Position numbers and translations under genes: made by a program. Below the pieces are notes generated by a model that saw only the letters and a list, made by a program, of their open reading frames with translations, ran no database searches and was not told the DNA's origin. DNA of 64,000 nucleotides from Paramarasmius palmivorus (Eukaryota; Basidiomycota; Agaricomycetes; Agaricales; Marasmiaceae): contig JAYKXP010000046.1 in the NCBI GenBank assembly GCA_037176845.1, positions 186,001-250,000 of the forward strand, read 5' to 3'. Positions 26,101-36,777 of the stretch are shown here, one piece after another. How positions within the stretch are numbered: the stretch's first letter is position 1; every line of letters starts with the position of its first letter.

Positions 26101-28108
26101 GACCGGTATACTATTGGGAAGACGTGTCTAGGTCCTGGACAGGTGATTGTCGTACCGGACTCCGAAGTATCTCACCTTTTATGCAGCTCACTTGCATACC
26201 AGTACAAAAGCCTCTGAATGTTCTTCTCCTTGAGCTTGATTGTCACTAAAGCGCCACACAAATGCCTCGGATTACGACGAAGTTGCCATAAAATTCCAAT
26301 TGTCAGACCTCAACTAGATACCTCACATCAAACATACTCGCACCGACATTCCGACGTTTGACTGATTGTATCAATAGCATTCAATCTTGCCAGCAACCAC
26401 ATCCAATAGATACATCTACTTCGGATCGCCAGCAAATCCCCCATATCGAATGTTCGGCGGGGTCGGTGCCGCACTACTGTATCCGAGGAGAACGGGTTCT
26501 GCCATTGTCAGCCAAGTACACGAACGATAGCGATAGGCGTGACGGACGAACTTAGTAGCCCCGCATTTTGTTTATTTACTAGCAAATGCGAATGAATACG
26601 TTCCCCGCACGGCTTCTCCTAGTAGCAATTCACTATAGGCGCACGAATACGCTGGATAGATGGGCCACGGTAATGTGTAGCGGCGGCGGTAGACAATCTG
26701 TACTGAATTCGAACGCCACTATTCCCGCAAGTAGTAGGTCCAATCCGAGGACTTGGAGGCTTCGTTTTTAAGATTTAGCAGAGTGCGCGCGTTTGGGAAT
26801 CAAGCTCCGCAAATTTCGAGGTCAAAGCTGTATCTCAGTCGGGTGGCGTGACATTTTTATCGGCTCACCTGTCAACGGTTGCAAACACTCCTCTTTGAGA
26901 TGCAGATGTTGTATAGCATTTTGATGGTCTCGGCTCAAAGATGTATGTCAGAACAGCTTGAATTCCGAGCCTTCCTCAATTCCAAGCTGGGTATCCTCCG
27001 CTTTCGACATCTGTCCTTGATCTGTCCGCAACTTGCGGCCGGAGTCTTTTCGATTCCGGATAACTGTTCGAGACTTGTGAAAGTGTAGATAATCCTTGGC
27101 TTGAACTTCACATTCAAATGGTCAACCCGGAAAGCCAATATTCGTGATATTATCTACGAACTGGGCGCTATTCTGGCCTTTCTAGTCCGAGACTTCGCGA
27201 CGGTGTGCTTAATGTCCGGACTGTGTCCTATTGGTACTCCCGAGTCCCGCGATGTAAAATAGCAAAGTAGGGCTAGTGGTCAGTGACCAGGCACCACAGT
27301 TGAAGGTCGTGGCTTTTTCTAGGATCAAAAAGTGGTGTTGTACCCGCTTGTTGAAAGTTCCTGTCAGACAATGCCCCATGGAGTGGTCCGAAGACTCTCA
27401 CCGTCGATAAAATAGACAACATCTTGATGAACCTGGTGAATTCATCTTTGACAATCAGTAACACAAAGTCAAATGGTCAAAAATCGCACCATCCCGAGGT
27501 CCCCGTATTCAAGCGATGTGTACATTTTGCCAAAGTGAGGGGTTTTCTTCGGTAGGTCCTATTCTGTCGGAACATGAATTTCATTTTGATGTGATGTGCA
27601 AGTGCTCCGAGAAGAGACGAAAGGTCCCATCAAGGTTAGTATTTCATTTTGGCTGTAGGGTGCCGGAGGCAGGTCGAGGAAGTAAATAACAGAGGGATAC
27701 AGTAGCCATTATCAGATGTTCAATATAATACATAACCATGATGATGCTAACTATACAATTTTTCTGGGATACAGTAAAGGATGTAAAAGAAATTGTGGTG
27801 GCGACTCGGGTACAACACCGTGTGGGATAGATGGTGATAGATACCCGCCATTCTTCGACTCCATCTATATTGCCACGTATGAAGTCCAAGCCGACAGAAC
27901 CCCGACGACCATCAATGGCATGTACTCCCGTAGTCCTAATGCCATTTCTCCCAGACACAGGGTCCACCGACGACAATTTGGCGGGGAGGACCTGAGTTGG
28001 AAAATGAACTGTCCCAAAGGCACGCGTTCCATATCATAACATTTGCCTATCTGCAAAATATTTTCTCAATACCGATGTCCGAAGTTCGGCCTGTCGTTAA
28101 TGAATCTG
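23174..28108. other. Gene-poor tract with scattered coding-like fragments
   Basis: Almost 5 kb between the Gac1-like gene and the transcription factor. Several stretches look like pieces of protein but do not join into a model: DAFFAALGFPGEKSSSF and QPQRKLIADFQIPPDNPSG near 24220-24400, a frame starting at 24598 (MNDKDAFSFNHAVRRML), FQREALPLGHGANTNPDAIN near 25570-25630 and the frame 25894-26217. Stops and frame changes break them. I recognise no family. The simplest reading is one or more decayed genes on the plus strand; from 26.5 to 28.1 kb nothing is seen. Confidence 0.4.
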
Positions 28109-30521
28109 TCAAACAACGCTTCCAGCAAGACCCCGCTCCTGTTCAATCCTCTTTGCGTGCTCTGCTGAGAGGACGTCAGCTCCGATGGCTTTGTAAATCT
28201 GGACATAGAGACACCTACCAGCTAACGGGACGTAAATACTCATCGTTCTCATGGCACCAACGATGACATCCAGCTCCTGCTCAATGGCGTATGCAGGTAG
28301 CGAATTCAAAGTACCAATGGCTGTCGCGCTCAGTAGCTGAATGTACAGTTTAGCGACGGATAACCAACAGGCCTACGGGACATCCATCAGACTTCTACTG
28401 GAGCGTCTGAAGAAGTGGAACACGACTCACGCTTAACAAAGGGTCCAAAAATTCATAGTCACCCTGGCTGAGCTGCCTTATCAAGGACATGATATAGTTT
28501 GCCGCTTGGAGAGGTAGTGACCCGGTGGACATGTCCATGTCAAGTGATGGAACAGCTCCACCATGTAGATGAATGGTGCACACGTTCACCAGGGTGTGCA
28601 CCGTAAATAATTCCACGTCGAGGAAAGGGGCCTGGGCACGCCAAGCCTCATACCCGACGAAGAATGGAATGGACTGGGTGAATCGCTGGAGAGCCAAAAG
28701 CGTAGCATTGTGCTCGTTCCAGTAGGCTTCATTCTTGTTTGACACTGAAATACATATGATTAGGGTTGGCCTGCTTATACGGCATTCGCCGTGTGCTTAC
28801 CTGACGCTAGGCGATACGTTCTTTCAAACAACGCGGCTGCTTTCGCTTTGAGTGCTGGCAAAAAAACTCCCGAAGCAGAGGAATTATCGGTGATGAGAGG
28901 AACGTCATCCTAGAAGGAGAAATTCAGCACATGAAACAAGATGGCATCAAGGAGGAGCACACACCGGCGGTTCTGGCCAGGGGGTTTTGATTCTACCTTG
29001 ATGGTGTTCACCATCAGGCAGTGCAACTGGTAAGCCGTTCGCGACCGACCAACACCTATCCACCATGAACACTTGCCAAAACGCGGATATCCTCTCTCGT
29101 AACTCTGTAGCGTCCTTTGGAGGAGGTATCGGTATGGGCGAAGTTCCAGAGGGTGCCAGTCCTGTAATGAGACCGGCAATTGGATTAGAGCTTGACCCAC
29201 GTTCGGAGCCAGTAAAAGCACCTTGATGAACATAGTTTTTGGGTTGTTGCAGTTGATGCAAACCCAAACCAACAGCCAGTCTTGCAGCAGAAAAAGAGTG
29301 ACAGTATCCTTCTAGAATCCGGCTATTCGAGAACAAGTACACGGCCAGCAGACAGGATGCTTGGACAATGTCGACTAGTCGATCGGAACCATCCAACGCT
29401 ACAGTGATCTCGTGAAGTGTTCGGGTAAGAAAGGTGGATTCTAGTTCGAGGTAGAACGGTGACCGGGTGAAGTGACACGCCAGAAGGTAAATCGCGTTCA
29501 TCAACGCAGGATGAGGTTCTGGCGAATAGCGATGTACTTGCTGTGTCTGGTGAAGAGGCGCCTTTGTTGGATCGATACGACAGAAGTCTCCATCGAACCA
29601 GCACTGATGTCGATGAGCGTAGAAGATGTCAAGTCTGAAGTCAGACGTAAGCCGATTTCATCGGTGAATCTCGTAAGAAAACGAAGATAACAACGCACAG
29701 TGCCTTTTTATTCTCCGGTGGTAGAGGCGTTTTAGGATCCCAGGGTGGTAGATCGGGAAAACTATTATTGGTGAATCCGTTGTTGAAATTTGAAAAGTCG
29801 AAAGACCCTGAGCCGTTGACGCCAGTGTAGTCTCCGCCCATTCCGAGGAGATGATCCAAATCGACATCACCATCGCCGCTAGCGACAAAAGGGCTTGCGG
29901 TTATTGACCTTGACGCCGGGCCGAGAGACCCTGTGGAGGACGAGGCTGATGATGTTGCGGATGCTGGGAGCCAAGCGGAGACTGAACGTGAAGGGCCAGG
30001 ATCTGCCAAAGTCGTTAAGTCGATGTTGTCGAGATCCGGAGCTGCAAGGTATTGGGAGGTACCCTGTAGTTGAACTGGAGGGTCGTACGAACCTCCAGGT
30101 GGGGATGAAGATGAACTTGAGCCTGACCCAAATCCCGACCCCGACCCAGATGCTTCCTCGGGCCCAGGTCCTTCCAACTCTCGTATCCGCTCCTCTAACA
30201 TGGCAAGCTTCTCTTTCAACTTTTGGGTCCGACTCTTCTGCTTCTTGTCTTCGTATTCACATTCTTCTGGTCTTTTCATCTTGGTACAGGACGAGCATAC
30301 CGGCCGCTTGCCATCGCATTTCTGGAGAGATGTAAGATTCAAGGTTGAGATGAGGGGTGTTTGAGGCTCACCAACTTGCGCTTTCTGCGAGAAACATTTC
30401 GAGTTCAGAACGCTCGTCGTCATTGTAGATGGATCGTCACTCACCGACATGAGAGACATGCAAGACCTCTCTGCAAAGGTGTTGTGACAGGTGGTGCTGT
30501 TATTTTTCGTGTGGGCGGCAT
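28109..30521 (-). CDS. Zn2Cys6 fungal-specific transcription factor
   Basis: Nuclear DNA-binding regulator; targets unknown. From the ATG at 30521 (MPPTRKITAPPVTTPLQRG) the first exon reaches CLSCR; a 13-nt microexon at 30372-30384 adds KRKL; the third exon gives KCDGKRPVCSSC then TKMKRPEEC. Together they make CX2CX6CX6CX2CX8C, a complete binuclear zinc cluster. A predicted coiled coil follows (KLKEKLAMLEERIRELEG), then a long Ser/Gly/Pro-rich linker. The middle homology domain is present: ALMNAIYLLACHFTRSPFYL, QASCLLAVYLFSNSRILEGY, LAVGLGLHQL and the end-of-domain FWQVFMVDRCWSVANGLPVA. Later exons give PLITDNSSASGVFLPALKAK and DYEFLDPLLS, and the last gives ELDVIVGAMRTMSIYVPLAG, ending LAGSVV with TGA at 28109-28111. 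About seven introns. The gene stands alone; its regulatory target cannot be inferred from neighbours. Confidence 0.87.
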
Positions 30522-32504
30522 GCTGGGTATCCGACACTATGTCGAAGCTGGGAAGGTGATGGTTGAAGTATAAGAAGGGAAACGCAAAGCGCTCGAGGAA
30601 TTTGAGGAGAGCCTGGGGTACAAGTCGAAGGTATTATAATTGAAGAATATAATATGCGAGAGAAAGTGAATGATGGCAAATCACCCATCAAACTGATATG
30701 TATGCCTTGAGGCAAACGATGCCGCAACTCACGGCAGTGCCGAGTTTAGTTTACAGCCGTAAACTACACCCACGAAGACAGGCGACATTCTTCGATAGTT
30801 CAATTCTTTAATTAGAGAAGAGCCTGATCATCTCAAGTGATCCTTGAGTGGCAACAACAGTACAATGTAGGTCCTACTCAACTCCACCGTTGATAGCATG
30901 TAACCCTGAAAAGCATACATGTACAGAGAACGTAACTTATCGCACAATCTCGCAAGAACCCAAAGTCCGGAATCCCACATATAGTCATAGACCGCGCCAG
31001 GTAATAGATCTTCAAATCCATTGTGAATATCTCAGTGACGATATTGCCCCAAGAGATTCTATAAAATACCAGAAATGCCGCCCGCCGTTTAGAGCGCCGG
31101 TCCAATCGCAACGTCCTCCGCCTCGACAAGTCGCTTCTGAAGAGCATCGCTCGGGGAAGACATTGAGTTGGGACCTTGTGGAACATGGACCCTGAAACCG
31201 CCTGAGGGCACGGAGCTAGGTCGTCCGAAGATTGCCCGAAGAAGATAACAACAGGTTAACAAGTTCGTGACTCGCAGGTCAGTAATAGTGTGGCGGTAAA
31301 CGAGTCAGACGTGGGCAAACTTCAGCTTGATCCCCACTCACACCGCCGCAGAAGACTACATTCCTATGTCGGTGATATGGTTGTAGTGGCGCCGATGAGA
31401 GATTTCACAGCAGCGCACGCTGGACATTGGCAGTACATGATACATCTCGGAGGGGGCTGGGAGCACCGGGAAAGTGCTATTACATGGTCGTAGGTATCGC
31501 GGCAACTTGATATCCTCCGAATCGCGGGTTTGACGTCGAAAGACATGATGAAGCCCATGGGGTCACCGGGCATCGCAGGATTTGGAGTTTCAGAGTTCAG
31601 AGACTAGTGATAATTGGGGAGCAGGAAGTAGGTATGAATCTGCACCTATCTGCACCCTGCACGTCTTACAGGAACGTGCTTGGCCTTGACAGGAACTTGG
31701 AGACTTGAACACATCATCCAAAAACGCCGAGTAACGATTGCATATGGATACTATCGCTACAGGGCATATTAAAGACGTGTCCGAGTCGTAGAGTAGCAAA
31801 GTGAATGAGGCTGTACGAAATCCCGACGCGTTTCAAGAGACATCTTGTTGATAGATTGCTTCGCTAGACCTGTAGCGAGAACCTGGATACTGAATTCAAG
31901 GAGAAGATGGCACCACCTGGTATCACTGGTATACAATCAGACTAGTAGAATGAGGAAATGCTAGGAGATATACCTCTTACAAGATTTTTGATTCGTGTGC
32001 ACGTCCTAGGCTAGCCATATCCGAGCAAGATCGTCATGGTCGAAGAAAAAAAGATGTTGCAGTGGATAGGCTGGCAGCGGAACCCGTGGGAAGCCGCGAT
32101 GGTCTAGTCCTCGGATCTTTTCTCTGACTCTAAGGTTCCTCCGACGGTGTTAATTTATCGAGTATACGCTCTTTATCGAAAACAGTCTTGTGTACATGAC
32201 CTTACAAGAACGAGTAAGTGGCTCATAAGGCCTAAACTTTCACTGATGGATAGAATTCCTACTAGGGTCTGCGCCGAAGGAATTCAAGTTTGTTATGCCA
32301 GGCGAGTGTCTTTTTGGTTGAACCTTGTATTAGTCTCGCAAACAGGACCGATAGGTTCAAAGTCGTTGGATTCAGTCATGAACATCATATGCATGAACTG
32401 AGACTGGCGACACCCAGAACGTCGGCGGCCATTGTCTTGTCTTGATTCGACCCCTGTTCACGAACCTATGGCCTAACCATTGAGACAGGATCCTCTTTGG
32501 AAGG
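30522..32504. other. Intergenic region with a possible membrane-protein remnant
   Basis: About 2 kb with no supported gene. Near 32144-32180 the plus strand reads VLIYRVYALYRK, which resembles a motif common in mushroom seven-helix proteins, but it has no flanking helices and is followed by stops, so at most it is a relic. Confidence 0.4.
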
Positions 32505-32510
32505 TATAAA
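32505..32510 (+). promoter_or_regulatory. TATA box before a small hypothetical gene
   Basis: TATAAA lies 51 bases before the ATG at 32561, the same spacing as in the GH7 genes here. This is why the ATG at 32561 is preferred over the one at 32527, which would lie at or before the expected transcription start. Confidence 0.45.
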
Positions 32511-32560
32511 GGGCCTTACTGCCTGAATGGGTAACCTGCCTGTTTTAGCCAATTACGGTC

Positions 32561-32919
32561 ATGTCTTTCGTGGCTTCTATATCCCTAGCCTGTGTGGTAC
32601 GTCTCTCGAACTCTGGGAACTTCTCCAAGTAACACGACCCCTTCAGTTCATTACCGTCACCCTCTTCGCACACCACTATAGGTCTTCAAACGCGTCATGT
32701 GAACCTGAGTGCACCCCGATTCTCATTGAAATCAGACAATCTGTGGTCGTAGAAGTCGAAGAAGCTCCAATCGATGACCAGTGGCTTACTATGAGCCTTT
32801 CCTTGCTCGACTCCGTATTAGAAGGCCCTGCACTACTCCGTCGTTCAAGCTATTCATGTAGCTCCGTTTACGAGCCGGAGTGCTTTTCACACTCCCCTTC
32901 GCCTCATCACAGAATTTAG
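32561..32919 (+). CDS. Hypothetical small secreted or membrane protein (102 residues)
   Basis: Not recognised. The proposed model has two exons, 32561-32596 and 32647-32919, with a 50-nt GT-AG intron (GTACGT to TTCAG). It starts MSFVASISLACV joined to FITVTLFAHHYRSS, giving one hydrophobic N-terminal segment of about 20 residues (signal peptide or anchor). The rest contains paired cysteines in SCEPECTP, an acidic patch (VVVEVEEAPIDDQW) and a Ser/Pro/His-rich end (SPSPHHRI). The support is the TATA box at the usual spacing, the clean short intron and the hydrophobic start. The same exon 2 frame is also open without splicing from 32527, so the start is uncertain. No function is proposed. Confidence 0.35.
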
Positions 32920-33520
32920 CTCTACCCAAACCAGTGACACCTTTTACTCAAGAAAGAGAAAGAACCGATTCACCGTGAAACGTAAGTCGGTGTTTTTGTT
33001 CCACCGTCTACTATGGCTGAAGAATGTTGTCATACCCAGCCTCAAAAACGTCTCTTTTCATGCTTCGCTCCCGAACCGCTGCCTAACGGTTAAATCAATC
33101 TCTCGCGCACACTAACCACCGACGTCTCCGCCATTGATACCTTTGTGAAACGGGGCTATGCATCGTGTACGATCTGTGGCACGCGGACGTTACAAAATTC
33201 TGTTTTCCAAGTGGCCTCGTGCAAGGACGACTGGGGACCAGCTATTGGCCAAAAAAAATTGTCACTCCTGAGCAACTCCCGAGCAAGCATTATGTAGCGA
33301 TGTCAGCATGTAGCCTCGCGTTCTGCGAAGGATAGGCCATCTAGCTGGGAGTTACCATGGGACCTGTATTCATTAGCACCTGAATTCATTGCATTTGTTC
33401 TCCCGCGAAACACGAAGTATACCAGGTATTTGGAACCACTGATAAGAAGCATGTCTAATAGCAGTGTCTACATACAGTACTTGAAAGCAGGGTATCTAAT
33501 CTAGTCTGGTCTAGTCTAGT
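32920..33520. other. Intergenic region
   Basis: Six hundred bases downstream of the small hypothetical gene and of the minus-strand F-box gene, which converge here. A short direct repeat of TCTAGTC units lies at about 33498-33523. No gene is seen. Confidence 0.5.
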
Positions 33521-35140
33521 CTACAAGGGTTCATCGAACACATCAAAAGAAATAGGAAGTCCCATCTGGGCATTGTTGTACCAGTGTGCTCTAAGATCTA
33601 CATCTACTCTGCCCATGTATATCTCCAGGGCATTCTTTAATGTCTTTCTATACGTAGAAATTCGTACAGAATCCAAAGCCACAACCGGGGAAGAAGGCTC
33701 CACTTCGCATCGGGATGCTATAAACTCCACTAGCTTTCCTTCATCACTGGCTGTGGAATCTGGGATGACGAGTCTCCTCAGATTTGGACATGGGATACTC
33801 TCCGGCTCTCTATCAGCGTCCAGTGTCATCACTTCAAAAAACTGGTCGAACTCGGCTATCTCCAACTCGCGCCCACCAAATTCCAGCTCGAATAGAGACG
33901 GAATCGAGCGCAAGAAGTCTAAGAAGGATGACATTGGTTTGAAACAGTCGGGACTGAGGTTGAGCGTGAGTTTATGAAGGGAATTTGACGATCGTAGGCA
34001 TAATTCTTTGATCGCACCAAATACCTCTGCGAACGAGACGCTCTGGTGGTTTTCCAGTGATAGCGTTCGTAGGGAAGGTAATACGAGCATGTTGAAGACT
34101 TCATGAAGAAAATCACATGGAATGGATAGGTTGAAGTCCTGGAGGTGAGGAAGTGTGATGTGTTCTTCGGGAGGAGGTGAAGGAGGTCCAGAATGACGGT
34201 CCACATAGAACACAATGAGCTCGAATCTGTGTAGGTTGGTGCATTGGGATATGATGCTGAATATCTCTACTGGCCTTGTGCCTACGAGTTTCAGGGAAAG
34301 ACTTCGCAGATTACCCCAAATCACGGTAGGCCGTAGATACCGGCTGGGGCGGTCGTCTCGTAGACAGAGACTATGAAGTCGGGGGCTGTCGGAAAGGAAG
34401 AATACGGGGTTCCCTTGGGACAAGTTGGATGGTTCTGGGAGAGAGAATGGATCCTTCAACTTGACTAGCGCCGTCTCCAGCACTGGAAACTCTTCCCCGG
34501 GAATGTCATTGAGAGACTGGATGCACTGTAGAGGAAGATCCAATCGGAAATAGCTGCACCGCTTCAAGTAAGGAACCAAAACCTCTACCACTTTCGCCGC
34601 TTCGTTAAGTAGTCGTGCGTCCTGCTCTCGTGCATTGTAGTGAGCCGATATCCTGAGAGGTAACTCTCCAGCTCTCGACAACCACATCTTCACTCCTTCC
34701 CGCAAACCTTCAGATCTGGAGGCAATATTCCGGTCGGAAGGATATTCTGCCGAGGGTAGAACGATGTGTATCGACCTCCAGAGCTCGGGGGTTCCCAAGG
34801 CTACATTTCTCCACTTTCGACATATCCGCCCGAATAGAATAGGTCCCTCGGAAGCACGTCCGATAGAGAAGGGTGTAAGGTTGCAGTGACTGAAAATGCT
34901 TTGCAATATTTCGGTAGGTAGCTTTTGAACCAGCGACAATCCCGAAGCAGCGCGAGCTGCTTGGTATTTTCCTCGTATCTCCTCTTTTCTACGAGCAACA
35001 CTCTCTAAACGGGCATTGAGTGCTTCCAGTTCGGCGTCGAGCGTCGCCAACTCCTGCACGAATTCGTCGTAGCTGTCAGCATTGGTATGACCCATAGAAC
35101 TGTCAGCTGGGAGGTGGGAGTCCATGGGAGATAAGGACAA
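33521..35140 (-). CDS. F-box domain protein of the basidiomycete type
   Basis: Single-exon protein of 539 residues, probably a substrate adaptor of an SCF ubiquitin ligase. After an acidic start, a predicted coiled coil covers about residues 26-65 (ELEALNARLESVARRKEEIR). The F-box follows at about residues 70-125: LVQKLPTEILQSIFSHC, GRICRKWRNVALGTPELWRS, the classic pattern of mushroom F-box families. The remaining 400 residues read as an irregular leucine-rich repeat array (LRTLSLENHQSV, LHKLTLNLSPDCF, LRRLVIPDSTA), typical of the large, fast-evolving Agaricomycete F-box expansion. The start at 35140 is the first ATG; an internal Met at residue 6 is possible. Substrate is unknown. Confidence 0.85.
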   Translation of the reverse strand: MSLSPMDSHLPADSSMGHTNADSYDEFVQELATLDAELEALNARLESVARRKEEIRGKYQAARAASGLSLVQKLPTEILQSIFSHCNLTPFSIGRASEGPILFGRICRKWRNVALGTPELWRSIHIVLPSAEYPSDRNIASRSEGLREGVKMWLSRAGELPLRISAHYNAREQDARLLNEAAKVVEVLVPYLKRCSYFRLDLPLQCIQSLNDIPGEEFPVLETALVKLKDPFSLPEPSNLSQGNPVFFLSDSPRLHSLCLRDDRPSRYLRPTVIWGNLRSLSLKLVGTRPVEIFSIISQCTNLHRFELIVFYVDRHSGPPSPPPEEHITLPHLQDFNLSIPCDFLHEVFNMLVLPSLRTLSLENHQSVSFAEVFGAIKELCLRSSNSLHKLTLNLSPDCFKPMSSFLDFLRSIPSLFELEFGGRELEIAEFDQFFEVMTLDADREPESIPCPNLRRLVIPDSTASDEGKLVEFIASRCEVEPSSPVVALDSVRISTYRKTLKNALEIYMGRVDVDLRAHWYNNAQMGLPISFDVFDEPL

Positions 35141-35645
35141 AGTCCTACAAGGAGTCCTGGCTAGCCGCTAACTCGCTTCGCTGTCAATCAAAAAATTTTC
35201 ACCTCGTGTTTTCCGTTATAGTAAGGCGGAGTAAAGGTGGGAGAACGTCCATTTAGCGATTAAGCGCCCGTTATAATGTACGAGCTACTTTGTCGCAGAG
35301 AAGCCATACCGATAATTTGGAGAATTTTGGCCAGTCGAACTTTATGAATATGAATTTTTGTGTGGGTAAAATACAGTAAAAGGCTTCGAGTTCCCGCTAC
35401 ATGCTACAAGTCAAACAACTATCGGATATTTCGGCCATACTTCACATCGACCGCCGAATCCGAGATAGAGAACGCAAAGGAATGAACCGAAAGATGTATT
35501 CCACTAGATACCCAACAGAAGAAAATTAAGAACCAGAAAAGGAATGTAAGACGCCATTCAGGGATTTGTGACAGAAACGTGAATGCACCCAGTGCTGGAC
35601 ACGAAAGGGATGAAAGAAGAGCAAGGGCCAGCCATACCCATTCCT
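35141..35645. other. Intergenic region
   Basis: About 500 bases holding the F-box gene promoter and the 3' end of the barrel protein. AT-rich; no gene or clear motif seen. Confidence 0.5.
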
Positions 35646-36581
35646 TCAGTTGCAGTCCTCGTCGTCACCTGAGCCCTGACTGGAGTCCGAGCTGTTGGTG
35701 TCCTGGGTGTTGTCTACTGCTGCCAGTTGAGCAGAACCACCGACATTGTTATTACCAGCAGATTTGTTGCTGGCGGTGCTGTCAACAGAGGTGTTGCCGG
35801 TAGTGTTGCCATTGTTGGTAGAAGTGTTGTTATTGGCAGAGGCGTCGGTGGTGGTTGTGTTGTTGGCAGAAGTATCGGTATTGCCGTTTTGGCTGGTGCT
35901 CTGGTTGTTATTGCCACTACCGTTGGTAGAGGTGGAGGTGGAGCCAGAATCTACGTTGGAATTGCCATCAACAAATTCCCAGGTCATTTGGAACACGCCG
36001 TCATCGAGACTGGTGAATGCTTGGAACAGGCTGGGCGACAAGTCTGAAGTGCCGAAGTCAATAAAATGACAGCTCGGTGCAAAAAGCGAGTATGAGCTTA
36101 CCGAGGTCTCCGTCACCACAGCTGGGGCAAGAATCTTTCACAGTGGCAATGTGAGATGTACCCTTGGAGTCAGTGATTTTGATTTGCTATACAACCACAT
36201 TAGTAAATACCAGACTGAGCAGGGACAGAGTCAACTTACTTGGTTGCAATGAGCACCGTTACTGTATGTGCTCGTAGCGAGTGCAACAATCCAGTCGCTG
36301 TCGACATTGGTGTCGCCGCAATTGCCCAGACCAACTGTACAAGTGCGTCAATAACAGTCCTCCTTTCCTGAAGGTAGTGAACAATACCATAGAAGAATGT
36401 CGCCTGGAAGATATGATCAACTGTCAGCATCGCGCCATAGAAAGAATGAGGTAGAACTTACCCTGCCAGAAAAGTTGCGCTTCGAAAGGTCCCGTCCATA
36501 GGCCTCTGAAGCAGGAGCTGCGAAGACGGCGGAGAAGAGAGCGAGGAAGAGAAGCAAAGCGACGCTTGAGCAATGAGACAT
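35646..36581 (-). CDS. Secreted double-psi beta-barrel (RlpA/expansin-like, barwin-like) protein with Asn/Thr/Ser-rich tail
   Basis: Probably an extracellular carbohydrate- or wall-associated protein. The ATG at 36581 starts MSHCSSVALLLFLALFSAV, a signal peptide, followed by a likely Kex2-type site (DLSKR). Three or four introns join GRATFFYVGLGNCG, DTNVDSDWIVALATSTYSNG, AHCNQ, QIKITDSKGTSHIATVKDSC and PSCGDGDLDLSPSLFQAF. This is the DPBB signature, with Cys pairs and the DLSP motif. The barrel ends at MTWEFVDG, then a low-complexity tail of roughly 90 residues rich in Asn, Thr, Ser and Gly (many NNT, TST, NNQ units) runs to an acidic SGDDEDCN end with one cysteine. A candidate TATA box is at 36771-36777, about 190 bases upstream. 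Single-domain DPBB proteins of this kind usually lack the tail; its role is unknown. Confidence 0.8.
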
Positions 36582-36770
36582 CTTGTTCAAAGCACGCGAG
36601 TTAAGTTAAAAACTAGAGAGCGTGGTACAACGCAAGTGAATACGATATAGATAGAGAGAACTCCGTGTACGGGTTGGAAGGGGGTAACTGCCTGGTGAGT
36701 TACGCGTGCCAAAGCTCGAGGCAAGAGACGGGAATGGGAATGGAGAAATGGACCGACATAACAGGTCCCT

Positions 36771-36777
36771 TTTTATA
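36771..36777 (-). promoter_or_regulatory. Candidate TATA box of the DPBB protein gene
   Basis: On the minus strand the sequence reads TATAAAA. It lies about 190 bases before the ATG at 36581, implying a long leader if used. Confidence 0.4.
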
